Shown here: positions 26,363 through 34,829 of the stretch, in pieces
Layout of the letters: each line of letters starts with the position of its first letter
Position numbering within the stretch: position 1 is the first letter of the stretch
Source: Rhodospirillaceae bacterium
Lineage (GTDB): Bacteria; Pseudomonadota; Alphaproteobacteria; GCA-2731375
Length of the DNA: 43,899 nt
Direction: 5' to 3'
Assembly (NCBI GenBank): GCA_018660265.1
Contig: JABJKS010000062.1
Location: 1-43,899 of the forward strand
The notes under the pieces: model-generated
Told to the model about the DNA's origin: nothing
Seen by the model: the letters and a program-made list of their open reading frames with translations, nothing else
Databases searched by the model: none
Translations under genes and position numbers: made by a program

Positions 26363-26509
26363 CATGCGTTCGGTGCATATCTAGCCCCTGATTTTTGCAA
26401 TTGTCCAAAGGCTCTAACGGGCTTATCTCCCGCCTATACAAATTCACAATAATAGGCGTGGCGATGGGTTGGGATGATCCGTGCCGCCCTTTTTTGAAGG
26501 TTCGGAACA

Positions 26510-26659
26510 ATGAATTTCATGAAAAAGCTGGTCAGCATAGTCTCCCACCTCGGCGAAGTCGCCGACCACAAGACCTTCCCGCTCTACGCCACGGAACATC
26601 CCGTCGCCAAGGGCATCAGTCTGACCGCCCAGATGTTGGAAGCCAGGGTCGGTCGCTAA
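26510..26659 (+). CDS. 49-residue small protein
   Basis: ATG 26510 with a GAAGG ribosome binding site opens a 49-codon frame ending at TAA 26657. The sequence starts MNFMKKLVSIVSHLGEVADH and ends KGISLTAQMLEARVGR. It has an amphipathic basic N-terminal helix and no signal peptide. I do not recognise a family. Codon use is like that of the neighbouring genes, which supports it as a real gene. It lies 152 bp before the exported Cys-rich protein on the same strand. Confidence 0.5.
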   Translation: MNFMKKLVSIVSHLGEVADHKTFPLYATEHPVAKGISLTAQMLEARVGR

Positions 26660-26811
26660 TCGGCATTGCTATCAGCCGGGCTGTGTTCAAGGTCTCGTGA
26701 TCGCATGTGATTGGCATTCCCCCCTGGGGCAAGCCAAATTGCAGTTACGCGAACAGTAAAATACCAAAACCAAATCACGTGACCAAAACAACCAGCCTGG
26801 AGGCTCCTGTT

Positions 26812-27084
26812 ATGTCGAACCCAACCGCAAAAACCCGCACCGCGAAAGCTGTAAAAACGGTTCTTGGCTCCGTCGCCATTGCCGCTATGACCGCCACTGC
26901 TACATTGCCAAGCGCCCTGGCGTCCTGCTCGCCGGCGAAATCCTGCAATCCCTGCGCGGCGAAAAAAGGCTGTGGTGCGTGTAATCCATGCGCAGCCAAG
27001 AAAAAAGGCTGTGGTGCCTGCAATCCTTGCGCGGCGAAAAAGGCCTGCAGCCCCTGCAATCCTTGCGCTGCAAAGAAAAAATAA
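26812..27084 (+). CDS. Exported cysteine-rich CNPC-repeat protein
   Basis: A 90-residue preprotein. Residues 1-37 are a signal peptide with basic start, hydrophobic core and an ALA cleavage site. The mature 53 residues hold 12 cysteines. After SCSPAKS come four copies of CNPCAAKK, separated by GCGA, KGCGA and ACSP, so cysteines fall mostly in C-x2-C-x2-C triads spaced by 5-6 residues, with lysines between. There are no acidic or aromatic residues in the mature part. A metal-binding or thiol-buffer role in the periplasm is plausible; a modified peptide precursor is another option, but no maturation enzyme is adjacent. GGAGG lies 8 bp before the ATG. A strong terminator follows, so the gene is likely well expressed as a single unit. 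Confidence 0.8.
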   Translation: MSNPTAKTRTAKAVKTVLGSVAIAAMTATATLPSALASCSPAKSCNPCAAKKGCGACNPCAAKKKGCGACNPCAAKKACSPCNPCAAKKK

Positions 27085-27104
27085 CCAAAACAGCCTACAC
27101 AGAC

Positions 27105-27144
27105 AAAACCCCGTCGCGTTGCCTTCCCGGCGCGGCGGGGTTTT
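27105..27144 (+). terminator. Strong intrinsic terminator
   Basis: AAAACCCCGTCGCG (27105-27118) pairs with CGCGGCGGGGTTTT (27131-27144) through 14 positions with one G-T wobble, loop 12 nt, followed by TTTTATTTT. It lies 20 bp after the Cys-rich gene. Confidence 0.92.
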
Positions 27145-27212
27145 ATTTTGTGTCGCCATGAATTTTACGCCAAGGTAGCTGCCAAATAGTCAGCCTGTTT
27201 GGGAGCTACTGC

Positions 27213-28343
27213 ATGCTTGAGTGCCAGAGGCATATGTTCGATGTGCCGCGCGAAATCGCCTATTTCAATTGCGCCGCATTTACACCCTTTCTGTTGTCCG
27301 TGGCGGAGGCCGGTCGGGCGGCAGTTGAACGACGGGTGCATACCTGGAAAATCAATTCGACCGAACTGCCCGAGGGGGCCAATCAGGCGCGCGCAGTGTT
27401 CGGGCGGCTGATCAACGCCGAACAGGATGCCATCGCCGTGATACCGGCAACCTCTTACGGCATGGCGGTGGCAGCGGCCAACCTGGACCTGGGCGCGGAT
27501 CAGAATATCGTGGTGGTGGAAGATCAATTCCCCTCCAACTATTATATATGGGTTGAAAAAGCGGCGGCAGCGGGTGCCGTCATGAACGTGGTTCCACGCC
27601 CGGATAATGGTGATTGGACCCCCGGGGTGCTGGCTGCCATTGGCCCCGATACGGCGATTGTTACACTGCCCCCCTGTCATTGGATGGACGGCAGCCTGCT
27701 GGACCTGGAGAAAATTGGCGTCCGTTGTCGCGAGGTCGGGGCCGCATATGTCATCGACGGCACCCAGGCCATCGGTGCCCAGCCCATGGACATTGCGAAA
27801 ATTCAGCCGGATTTTCTGGCCTGTTCCGCCTACAAGTGGCTGCTGTCACCATACACATTGGCCTTTTTGTATGCCGCACCCCACCGCCGGGCCGGCCGAC
27901 CGCTGGAACTGCACAGCGGCAACCATGATCCCGGCCAGTTGCAAGGCACCTACAGCACAGCCCTGCGCCCGAACGCGGCCCGTTATGACATGGGGGAACG
28001 CACCAATCTGACATTATTGCCCATGGCCTGTGTGGCGATGGAACAATTGCTGGACTGGGGCATCGACGGGATTGAGGCCTACCTGGGCAGCCTGACGGAT
28101 CGGATCGCCGATGAAGCCGGTCGACGGGGCTATAGCCATCCCCCGCGCGAACACCGGGCCCGCCACTTCATTGGTCTAACCCCGCCCGGCGGCGTGCCGG
28201 AGGGTTTGGTCGATAAACTGGCCGCCGAAAATGTCTATGTCGCACCGCGGGGGCCCTGTATTCGTGTCAGCCCGCACATGCATAATGATTTTGAGGATAT
28301 TGAACGCTTGTTCGACGCCTTGGATCGGCACTTACCTGCGTAG
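27213..28343 (+). CDS. Class V aminotransferase-fold PLP enzyme
   Basis: A 376-residue PLP-dependent enzyme of the class V aminotransferase/cysteine desulfurase-like superfamily. The PLP lysine is Lys208 (CSAYKWLLSPYTLAFLY), with Asp182 (VIDGTQAIGA) for the pyridine nitrogen. AYFNCAAFTPFLLSV near the start and PCIRVSPHMHNDFEDIERL near the end are common in this group. There is no catalytic-Cys loop as in desulfurases, so an aminotransferase, lyase or epimerase role is more likely. ATG 27213 has GGGAG upstream; ATG 27234 is an alternative. A cupin gene follows after 9 bp. Confidence 0.85.
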   Translation: MLECQRHMFDVPREIAYFNCAAFTPFLLSVAEAGRAAVERRVHTWKINSTELPEGANQARAVFGRLINAEQDAIAVIPATSYGMAVAAANLDLGADQNIVVVEDQFPSNYYIWVEKAAAAGAVMNVVPRPDNGDWTPGVLAAIGPDTAIVTLPPCHWMDGSLLDLEKIGVRCREVGAAYVIDGTQAIGAQPMDIAKIQPDFLACSAYKWLLSPYTLAFLYAAPHRRAGRPLELHSGNHDPGQLQGTYSTALRPNAARYDMGERTNLTLLPMACVAMEQLLDWGIDGIEAYLGSLTDRIADEAGRRGYSHPPREHRARHFIGLTPPGGVPEGLVDKLAAENVYVAPRGPCIRVSPHMHNDFEDIERLFDALDRHLPA

Positions 28344-28352
28344 GAGCAAAAA

Positions 28353-28682
28353 ATGGAAATGACAGGCATCCCCTTTGGCACCACGGACTGGTCCGCGATC
28401 ACGCCAGAGGAACATACGGGTGAAACCGGTGCCGCTTTTTGGCGGACGCAGAATTTCGGCGGGATCCGGGTGCGCCTGGTTGAATATACACCAGGCTATT
28501 TGGCGGATCATTGGTGCGTGAAGGGTCATATCCTGTTCTGCCTTGAGGGCGAGCTGCACACAGCGTTGGAAGATGGCCGGGAATTCACTTTGACCCCGGG
28601 CATGAGCTATCAAGTGGCCGACAATGCGGAACCGCACCGATCCTCAACCCCCCAAGGCGCGAAATTGTTCGTCGTCGATTAG
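28353..28682 (+). CDS. DHCW-motif cupin protein
   Basis: A 109-residue single-domain cupin. The diagnostic segment is ADHWCVKGHILFCLEGEL (about 51-68) with conserved Asp52, His53, Cys55 and His59, as in the family annotated 'DHCW motif cupin fold protein'. A second cupin motif is PGMSYQVADNAEPHRSS. It probably binds a metal; no reaction is known. It lies 9 bp after the class V PLP gene and 25 bp before the DUF2161 gene, so the three may form an operon. Confidence 0.85.
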   Translation: MEMTGIPFGTTDWSAITPEEHTGETGAAFWRTQNFGGIRVRLVEYTPGYLADHWCVKGHILFCLEGELHTALEDGREFTLTPGMSYQVADNAEPHRSSTPQGAKLFVVD

Positions 28683-28707
28683 ACCCAGAACACTCAAATA
28701 GAAAGCA

Positions 28708-29412
28708 ATGGCCAAAGAATCCGATCTCTATGCGCCCGTGAAGGCTATGCTGGAAGGCAAGGGATACCAGGTTAAGGGGGAGGTGAACGGCTGCGATGTG
28801 GTCGCCGTAAAGGACGGTGCCCCGGCAGTAATCGTTGAACTAAAACTGGCGTTTTCTCTGGATTTGGTGTTGCAGGGCATTCAGCGGCAAAGTCTTGCCG
28901 ACGACGTCTATCTGGCCATCAACGCCCCCGATACACCGCAAAAGCGCAAGAATTGGCGCAGCCGGCAGCGGGGCTATGTCAAGCTGTGCCGTATGTTGGG
29001 CCTGGGTTTGATGCTTGTTCAAGGCTCTACGACGAAAATACTGCTCGACCCCACCCCTTATGTGCCGCGCAAGAACAAACGGCGGCAGACCCGTCTGATG
29101 AACGAGTTCATGGCCCGCGTCGGCGACCCCAATATGGGGGGCATCAACCGGACAAAGATCATCACCGCCTACCGCCAGGATGCCCTGCGTTGCGCCGTGG
29201 TACTGGCCGGTTGTGACAGCATGAAAGTCGCAGAAATTAAGGCCGCAGCCGGCGTACCCAAGGCGGCATCAATCCTGCAAAAAAATTACTACAACTGGTT
29301 TGCGCGTACCGCGCGGGGGATCTATTGCCTGACCCCCACAGGTCAACAGGGTTTGAAGACTTACGCCGAAGCCCTGCCAGCCCTAAACGAAAACCCCGCC
29401 GCGCAGGTCTGA
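28708..29412 (+). CDS. DUF2161 family, putative PD-(D/E)xK phosphodiesterase
   Basis: A 234-residue protein of the DUF2161 family. The nuclease-like core is visible: Asp30 (GEVNGCDVVAVKDG) and Glu44-Leu-Lys46 (VIVELKLAFSLDLV), the D...ExK arrangement of restriction-endonuclease-like folds, then GIQRQSLADDVYLAI. The C-terminal 70 residues (IKAAAGVPKAASILQKNYYN) look like a winged-helix DNA-binding region. No target is known, and no methylase or toxin partner is adjacent. The last codons form one arm of a terminator hairpin. Confidence 0.8.
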   Translation: MAKESDLYAPVKAMLEGKGYQVKGEVNGCDVVAVKDGAPAVIVELKLAFSLDLVLQGIQRQSLADDVYLAINAPDTPQKRKNWRSRQRGYVKLCRMLGLGLMLVQGSTTKILLDPTPYVPRKNKRRQTRLMNEFMARVGDPNMGGINRTKIITAYRQDALRCAVVLAGCDSMKVAEIKAAAGVPKAASILQKNYYNWFARTARGIYCLTPTGQQGLKTYAEALPALNENPAAQV

Positions 29413-29429
29413 CCGGCACGGCGGGGTTT
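29391..29429. terminator. Bidirectional terminator overlapping a gene end
   Basis: AAACCCCGCCG (29391-29401) pairs perfectly with CGGCGGGGTTT (29419-29429) around a 17-nt loop that contains the DUF2161 stop codon. On the minus strand the stem is followed by TTTTCGTTT, so it can also end the leftward aminotransferase transcript. Confidence 0.75.
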
Positions 29430-29486
29430 GTATCGAATTCATAATGACCGCAAATTACAGTCTTTACGGGTTACTGGCTTTACGGA

Positions 29487-30893
29487 TTACTGGGCGGCAG
29501 AGGCACCTTCCTGCTTGATCTGCCGGGCCGTTTCGTCCAGCGCATTGGTGAAGCGGTCAAACATTTCATCAATTTCATCGGACGTGATGATCAAGGGCGG
29601 GCAGAAGCCCAGAATATCGCCGGGCATGGCACGGGTGATCAGGCCATGTTCCTGGCACGCATTCTGGATCAGGGCGCCAATTTTGGCGGCGGGGTCATAG
29701 GAACGCTTGGTCGCCTTATCGGCGACAATTTCCACCGCACCAATCAGGCCAACACCGCGGGCATGGCCCACCAGTTCATGTTCGCCCAATTTGGCGATGC
29801 GCTTTTGGAAATGGGGCGATACCGCTTTCACATGGCCGATGATGTCCCTTTCCTGCATCAATTCCTGGGTCCGCAGGGCCACAGCGGCGCAGGCGGGATG
29901 GGCGGAATAGGTATAGCCGTGGCCGAACAGGCCCAGTTTTTCGGAATTTCCACGCAAGCCCTGGAAAATCTCCTCACTGATCATAACGGCGGAAATAGGC
30001 AGATAGGCGGATGACAAAGCCTTGGCGCAGGTCAGGATATCGGGCTTGATACCGAACGTCTGACTACCCCACATGTTACCCGTACGGCCGAAGCCGCAGA
30101 TCACTTCATCGGCGATCATCAGGACTTCGTATTTTTTCAAGACCGCCTGGATCTTCTCAAAATAGCCCTTTGGCGGGACGACGACGCCGCCGGCACCCAT
30201 CACAGGTTCGGCAATAAAGGCGGCAACGGTCTCGGGCCCCTCCTCCAGGATCATATCTTCGAGGGCCTGGGCGCAACGGCTGGCGAAATCTTCCTCTGAC
30301 TCGCCGTCTTCTGCACCGCGATAATAATCCGGCGTCATGGTGTGGCGGACAAAATCCAGGGGCAGATCGAAATCAGCCTGAGCATAGGGCAGACCCGTCA
30401 GGCTGCCCGAGGCGACGGTCACCCCGTGATAACCGCGCAGGCGCGAGATAAATTTCTTTTTCTTGGGCCGACCGCGGGCGTTATTGAAGTACCAGACCAT
30501 CTTAACAGCCGAGTCGTTAGCTTCAGAACCGGAATTGGCAAAAAATACCTTAGAAAATTCAACCGGGGCAATTTCCTTCAGCCGTTCCGCCAGATCAATG
30601 GCCGGATGCACCGATTTACCGGCAAAACTGTGATAATAGGGCAGCACGGTCATTTGTTCCGTCGCCGCCTTAACCAATTCTTCCTCGGCGAAACCGAAGG
30701 ACGCGCACCAAAGACCGGCCAGGCCTTCGATATATTCCTTACCGCTTTCATCGGTGACATAAACGCCACGCCCTTTGGTGACGATCTGCGGACCCGTTAT
30801 TTCATGGGTCGCCAGATTGGTGTAGGGGTGGAGTACATGGGCAATATCCCGGCTTTCCGGAGAGTTGCCGCGATCCGATGTGCGATCAGTCAT
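29487..30893 (-). CDS. Class III aminotransferase
   Basis: A 468-residue PLP-dependent omega-aminotransferase. The PLP lysine is Lys291 (CAKALSSAYLPISAV), with the aspartate motif IADEVICGFGRTG (Asp262) and the phosphate-binding NSGSEANDSAVK (120-131). LHPYTNLATHE near the start and GRGVYVTDESGKEYIEGLAGLW are typical of beta-alanine/taurine/putrescine:pyruvate transaminases. The amine donor cannot be assigned from sequence. The minus-strand start has GGAAAGG upstream. Divergent from the acyl-CoA dehydrogenase array over 168 bp. Confidence 0.9.
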   Translation of the reverse strand: MTDRTSDRGNSPESRDIAHVLHPYTNLATHEITGPQIVTKGRGVYVTDESGKEYIEGLAGLWCASFGFAEEELVKAATEQMTVLPYYHSFAGKSVHPAIDLAERLKEIAPVEFSKVFFANSGSEANDSAVKMVWYFNNARGRPKKKKFISRLRGYHGVTVASGSLTGLPYAQADFDLPLDFVRHTMTPDYYRGAEDGESEEDFASRCAQALEDMILEEGPETVAAFIAEPVMGAGGVVVPPKGYFEKIQAVLKKYEVLMIADEVICGFGRTGNMWGSQTFGIKPDILTCAKALSSAYLPISAVMISEEIFQGLRGNSEKLGLFGHGYTYSAHPACAAVALRTQELMQERDIIGHVKAVSPHFQKRIAKLGEHELVGHARGVGLIGAVEIVADKATKRSYDPAAKIGALIQNACQEHGLITRAMPGDILGFCPPLIITSDEIDEMFDRFTNALDETARQIKQEGASAAQ

Positions 30894-31061
30894 TCTATGG
30901 TTTCCTTTCCTGGCATCACTGCCTATTGGAGTTAACCCATTTCACGCTTTCTAGCTGCTGAAGTCAAAGCCTGGAATAGGAATTTTTTCTATCTTTTGTC
31001 TCCACCGTTCCGGCGATGCGTCCTAAACTAGGGCCGATTAGGTAATTAACCGGGTAGTAAC

Positions 31062-32246
31062 ATGCATCTTGAGGCAGTGGCGGCAGATAAAATATTCCGT
31101 GAAGAGGTCCGGAATTTTCTGGATAAGCATCTATCGAAAGAGCTGCGTCAGGCGGGCCAGCGCACCACGGGCATCTGCAGCCCCCATGCGCCCGGTATGG
31201 CCTGGCAAAAAATTCTCTACGCCAAAGGCTGGGTTGCGCCCAGTTGGCCGGTGGAACATGGCGGCCCGGGATGGAGCCCTATGCAACGCCATATTTTCGC
31301 CACGGAATGCAATTTGGCGGATGCACCCATTATGGCGCCCATGGGCCTGGACATGGTTGGTCCGGTTATCATGGGCCACGGCAATGCGGCGCAAAAGGCG
31401 TTTTATCTGCCGCGAATCCTGTCGGGCGAAGATAGCTGGTGCCAGGGCTATTCCGAGCCGGGGTCGGGCTCTGATCTAGCCTCGTTGCAATGCCAGGCGG
31501 TCAAGAATGGCGATAACTATATAATCAACGGCAGTAAAATCTGGACCACCCATGCCCAGCACGCCGATCGCATGTTCTGTCTGGTGCGCACCAAGAACGA
31601 CGGCAAGCCACAGGCAGGGATTACTTTTCTGCTGTTGGAAATGAACAGCCCCGGCGTCACTGTGGAGCCGATCATAACACTTGCCGGCAATCACGAGGTC
31701 AACCAGGTCTTCTTCGATGACGTTCAGGTACCCCAGTCGAATATTGTCGGGGCGGAGAATGACGGCTGGACCGTCGCCAAGCACCTGTTGGAGTTTGAGC
31801 GCGGCGGCCGGGCCTGGGGTGCCCGCTTGCACGGCGCCATGGCCATTCTGCGGCAGCTGGTCGAAGCCCGCAATTTGAACAGCGGCACTTTTAACCAACG
31901 CCTGGCCGGCCTGGCCGCAGAAATAACAGCCGTGGAATTTACGGAACAACGGGTAATTGCGGAAATGACCAAAACAGGTCGCATCGGCCCAGCGTCATCG
32001 CTGCTAAAAACCCGCGCCGGAACCGTATTGCAGGAAATCAGCGAATGCGCGGTCGAGGTGCTGGGCAACTATGCCGTCCCGCATCAGCCTGAGGCCAGCC
32101 AATGGGGCAGTAATATTGAACCTATTGGCCAGATTGACGAACTGGCTGTTGTCGGGCGATACCTTGACCTACGGGCGCGCTCTATCGCTGGCGGTTCCAA
32201 TGAAGTTCAGCGTAATATCATGGCAAAGCTGGTTTTAGGCATGTAA
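31062..32246 (+). CDS. Acyl-CoA dehydrogenase, first of three tandem paralogues
   Basis: A 394-residue FAD-dependent acyl-CoA dehydrogenase. The FAD/substrate segment is WCQGYSEPGSGSDLASLQ, followed by NGSKIWTTHAQHADRMFCLV. The C-terminal signature reads IAGGSNEVQRNIMAK, lacking the Tyr-Glu-Gly-Thr glutamate of MCAD. A candidate base is Glu246 in LLEFERGG, which aligns with the catalytic glutamate of isovaleryl-CoA and long-chain enzymes. It is more diverged from the two following copies than they are from each other (shorter tail, ICSPHAPG insert region). Probably acts on a branched or steroid-like acyl-CoA; the electron acceptor would be ETF. Confidence 0.9.
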   Translation: MHLEAVAADKIFREEVRNFLDKHLSKELRQAGQRTTGICSPHAPGMAWQKILYAKGWVAPSWPVEHGGPGWSPMQRHIFATECNLADAPIMAPMGLDMVGPVIMGHGNAAQKAFYLPRILSGEDSWCQGYSEPGSGSDLASLQCQAVKNGDNYIINGSKIWTTHAQHADRMFCLVRTKNDGKPQAGITFLLLEMNSPGVTVEPIITLAGNHEVNQVFFDDVQVPQSNIVGAENDGWTVAKHLLEFERGGRAWGARLHGAMAILRQLVEARNLNSGTFNQRLAGLAAEITAVEFTEQRVIAEMTKTGRIGPASSLLKTRAGTVLQEISECAVEVLGNYAVPHQPEASQWGSNIEPIGQIDELAVVGRYLDLRARSIAGGSNEVQRNIMAKLVLGM

Positions 32247-32307
32247 TAGCTGACAATCTTGGATATTGGAACGTCACAGGGCTGCAGGCGCGAAGGAGTA
32301 ATGAATT

Positions 32308-33510
32308 ATGGATATGGAAATGACGGCGGCGGATGCGGCCTTTCGTGATGAGGTGTGCAATTTTTTTGACGCCAAGCTAACCGAGGATATGCGTGAGGCC
32401 TCGAACCTGACATCGGGCGTTTTTGCGGAAATGGAAATTGGCCGCCGTTGGCATACCGCGCTTTATGAGCAGGGCTGGATCGCACCTGCCTGGCCGGAAG
32501 AACATGGCGGCACCGGTTGGACGCCCATGCAGCGCTATATCTATGATTCCGAGGCGGGGGCGGCAGGGGCACCGCGATTATTCTCCATGGGCCTGCGCAT
32601 GGTCGGCCCCGTCGTGATGAAATTCGGTACGGATGAGCAGAAAAATTTCTATCTGCCCCGCATCCGGGCCGGCGACGACGTATGGTGCCAGGGTTACTCC
32701 GAGCCAGGCTCGGGCTCTGATCTCGCAAGTCTTCAAACCCGCGCCGTTGTTGATGGTGATCACTATGTGGTGAACGGCACCAAGCTGTGGACCACGGGGG
32801 CACAATACGCCGATCGCATGTTCTGCCTGGTCCGTACCTCTACCGAAGGCAAGCCCCAAGAGGGCATCTCCTTCATTCTGATCGATATGGATACGCCGGG
32901 TATCAAGATCGAACCGATCATCACCCTGGCCGGTGATCACGAGGTCAACCAGGTCTTCCTTGATGACGTGCGCGTGCCTATCAAGAACCGTGTGGGCGAG
33001 GAGAACGACGGCTGGACCGTAGCGAAATATCTATTGGAATTTGAACGCGGCGGCGCGGCCTATGCCACGGTATTGGAAGCAGCGTTGGAAAAACTGCGCG
33101 CCGTTGCCGAAAATGAGTGCGCGAACAACGGTCGCCTGATCGATGACGATGCCTTTGCCGCGAAGCTGGCCAATTTGGAAGTGCGCCAGATGGCTGTACA
33201 GGCCACGGAACATCGCATTATGTCAGACATTGCACAGCGCGGTCGGCCCGGACCCGCGTCCTCTATCATGAAAGTATTGGGCTCGGAGAACAATCAGCTG
33301 ATCTCCGAGCTGGCGGTGGAAGCGAGCCAGTATTATGGCGCCGTCTATCAGCCTGAAGCCCGCGTGCCCGGCAACAATGTGGCACCCATCGGGCCGGCCA
33401 AGTCTGTCCCCGTAATGCCGAAATACCTGAACTTCCGTGCCGCGACGATTTATGCCGGGTCATCCGAGGTTCAACGCAACATCATGGCAAAGCTGGTTTT
33501 GGGCCTATAA
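32308..33510 (+). CDS. Acyl-CoA dehydrogenase, second of three tandem paralogues
   Basis: A 400-residue paralogue that aligns without gaps with the next gene through at least the first 250 residues (shared MREAS, VFAE, RRW/QRW, PMQRYIYDSEAG, GYSEPGSGSDLASLQTRA). Candidate catalytic Glu246 in YLLEFERGG; the C-terminal motif is IYAGSSEVQRNIMAK. AAGGAG lies 9 bp before the ATG at 32308. It lies 61 bp after the first copy and 24 bp before the third, so it is probably cotranscribed with them. Different paralogues may form a mixed complex or act on different chain types. Confidence 0.9.
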   Translation: MDMEMTAADAAFRDEVCNFFDAKLTEDMREASNLTSGVFAEMEIGRRWHTALYEQGWIAPAWPEEHGGTGWTPMQRYIYDSEAGAAGAPRLFSMGLRMVGPVVMKFGTDEQKNFYLPRIRAGDDVWCQGYSEPGSGSDLASLQTRAVVDGDHYVVNGTKLWTTGAQYADRMFCLVRTSTEGKPQEGISFILIDMDTPGIKIEPIITLAGDHEVNQVFLDDVRVPIKNRVGEENDGWTVAKYLLEFERGGAAYATVLEAALEKLRAVAENECANNGRLIDDDAFAAKLANLEVRQMAVQATEHRIMSDIAQRGRPGPASSIMKVLGSENNQLISELAVEASQYYGAVYQPEARVPGNNVAPIGPAKSVPVMPKYLNFRAATIYAGSSEVQRNIMAKLVLGL

Positions 33511-33534
33511 ATTTGAACCTGTAAGGAACCTCCC

Positions 33535-34737
33535 ATGGATCTGGAAATGAATGCGGACGATCGGGCCTTTCGTGATCAGGTCCGGCGTTTTCTGGATACG
33601 GAATTGACCGCTGATATGCGAGAGGCATCGCGTCTGAATTCAGGTGTTTTCGCAGAGCACGAGATCGCGCAGCGTTGGTACAAGACCCTGCACAAAAAAG
33701 GCTGGATCGCACCAACCTGGCCGGCGGAATATGGCGGCACCGGCTGGACACCCATGCAGCGTTATATCTACGATTCCGAGGCCGGGCAGATCGGCACCCC
33801 CAGCATCAATGTCATGGGCCTGGCCCTGGCGGGCCCGGTATTGATGCAATTTGGCACCGATGCGCAAAAGGAATATTATCTGCCCAGAATACTTTCCGGC
33901 GAAGATACCTGGTGTCAGGGCTATTCGGAACCCGGCTCCGGCTCTGATCTGGCATCGCTGCAAACCAGGGCGCTGGCGGACGGTGACGATTATGTGGTCA
34001 ACGGATCGAAAATCTGGACCACCGGTGCGCAACATGCCGACCGCATATTCTGTCTGGTGCGAACGGCGGACACAGAGAAACGCCAGGAAGGTATCTCCTT
34101 TGTTCTGATCGATATGGATACGCCCGGTATCACCGTGCAGCCGATCATTACCCTGGCTGGTGATCACGAAGTTAATCAAGTCTTCTTTGACGATGTGCGC
34201 GTGCCCCAGGCCAATCGGTTGGGCGACGAGAACGACGGCTGGACCGTCGCCAAATATCTGTTGGAATTTGAACGCGGCGGCAGCGCCTATGCCGCCACCG
34301 TTGCCTCATCATTAGCCAAATTGCGCGATATCGCGGCGGCGGAAGAAAAAAGTGGCGGGCATCTGATGGATGACCCTGGCTTTGCCCTGAAGGTTGCGGC
34401 GGCCGAGATCAAACAGCAGGCAGCGGAATATACAGAGCACCGTACGATTGCAGAAATTACCCAACAGGGACGCCCCGGGCCAGCCAGTTCCATCATGAAA
34501 GTCCTTGGTTCGGAATCCAATCAATGGATGACCGAACTGATGGTCGAGGCGGTACAATATTACGGCGCGCCCTATCAGCCTGAAGCGCGCGTACCCGGCA
34601 ATAATATCGATCCCGTGGGCCCCGACCACGCGGTGCCTGTGGTGCCCAAATTCCTGAATTTTCGCGCCTCGACCATCTATGGCGGTTCCAACGAAATTCA
34701 GCGCAACATTGTCGCCAAGCAGGTCCTCGGTCTTTGA
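33535..34737 (+). CDS. Acyl-CoA dehydrogenase, third of three tandem paralogues
   Basis: A 400-residue acyl-CoA dehydrogenase with WCQGYSEPGSGSDLASLQTR, GSKIWTTGAQHADRIFCLV, candidate catalytic Glu246 in YLLEFERGGS and the C-terminal IYGGSNEIQRNIVAKQVLGL. AAGGA lies upstream of ATG 33535. It closes the three-gene array; the ebo operon begins 92 bp later in the same direction. Confidence 0.9.
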   Translation: MDLEMNADDRAFRDQVRRFLDTELTADMREASRLNSGVFAEHEIAQRWYKTLHKKGWIAPTWPAEYGGTGWTPMQRYIYDSEAGQIGTPSINVMGLALAGPVLMQFGTDAQKEYYLPRILSGEDTWCQGYSEPGSGSDLASLQTRALADGDDYVVNGSKIWTTGAQHADRIFCLVRTADTEKRQEGISFVLIDMDTPGITVQPIITLAGDHEVNQVFFDDVRVPQANRLGDENDGWTVAKYLLEFERGGSAYAATVASSLAKLRDIAAAEEKSGGHLMDDPGFALKVAAAEIKQQAAEYTEHRTIAEITQQGRPGPASSIMKVLGSESNQWMTELMVEAVQYYGAPYQPEARVPGNNIDPVGPDHAVPVVPKFLNFRASTIYGGSNEIQRNIVAKQVLGL

Positions 34738-34741
34738 CGGT

Positions 34742-34769
34742 GGCCTTTGATTCCCGGCCTTTGATTGCT
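34742..34769. promoter_or_regulatory. Tandem 14-bp repeats upstream of eboD
   Basis: GGCCTTTGATT at 34742-34752 recurs at 34756-34766, a period of exactly 14 bp, just after the last acyl-CoA dehydrogenase stop and 61-88 bp before the eboD start. It may be an operator for the ebo operon or a local slippage duplication. Confidence 0.35.
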
Positions 34770-34829
34770 GTGGCCCGCTGCCCTCGATTCATGCCATAGT
34801 AGATAAAAATATGGGATAAATGGGGCGGC

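Noticed and set aside
26944-27081. Short-period DNA repeats that might be taken for a CRISPR or tandem-repeat array
   Set aside because: The period follows the CNPCAAKK codons inside an exported protein with signal peptide, ribosome site and terminator; there are no spacers or cas genes.
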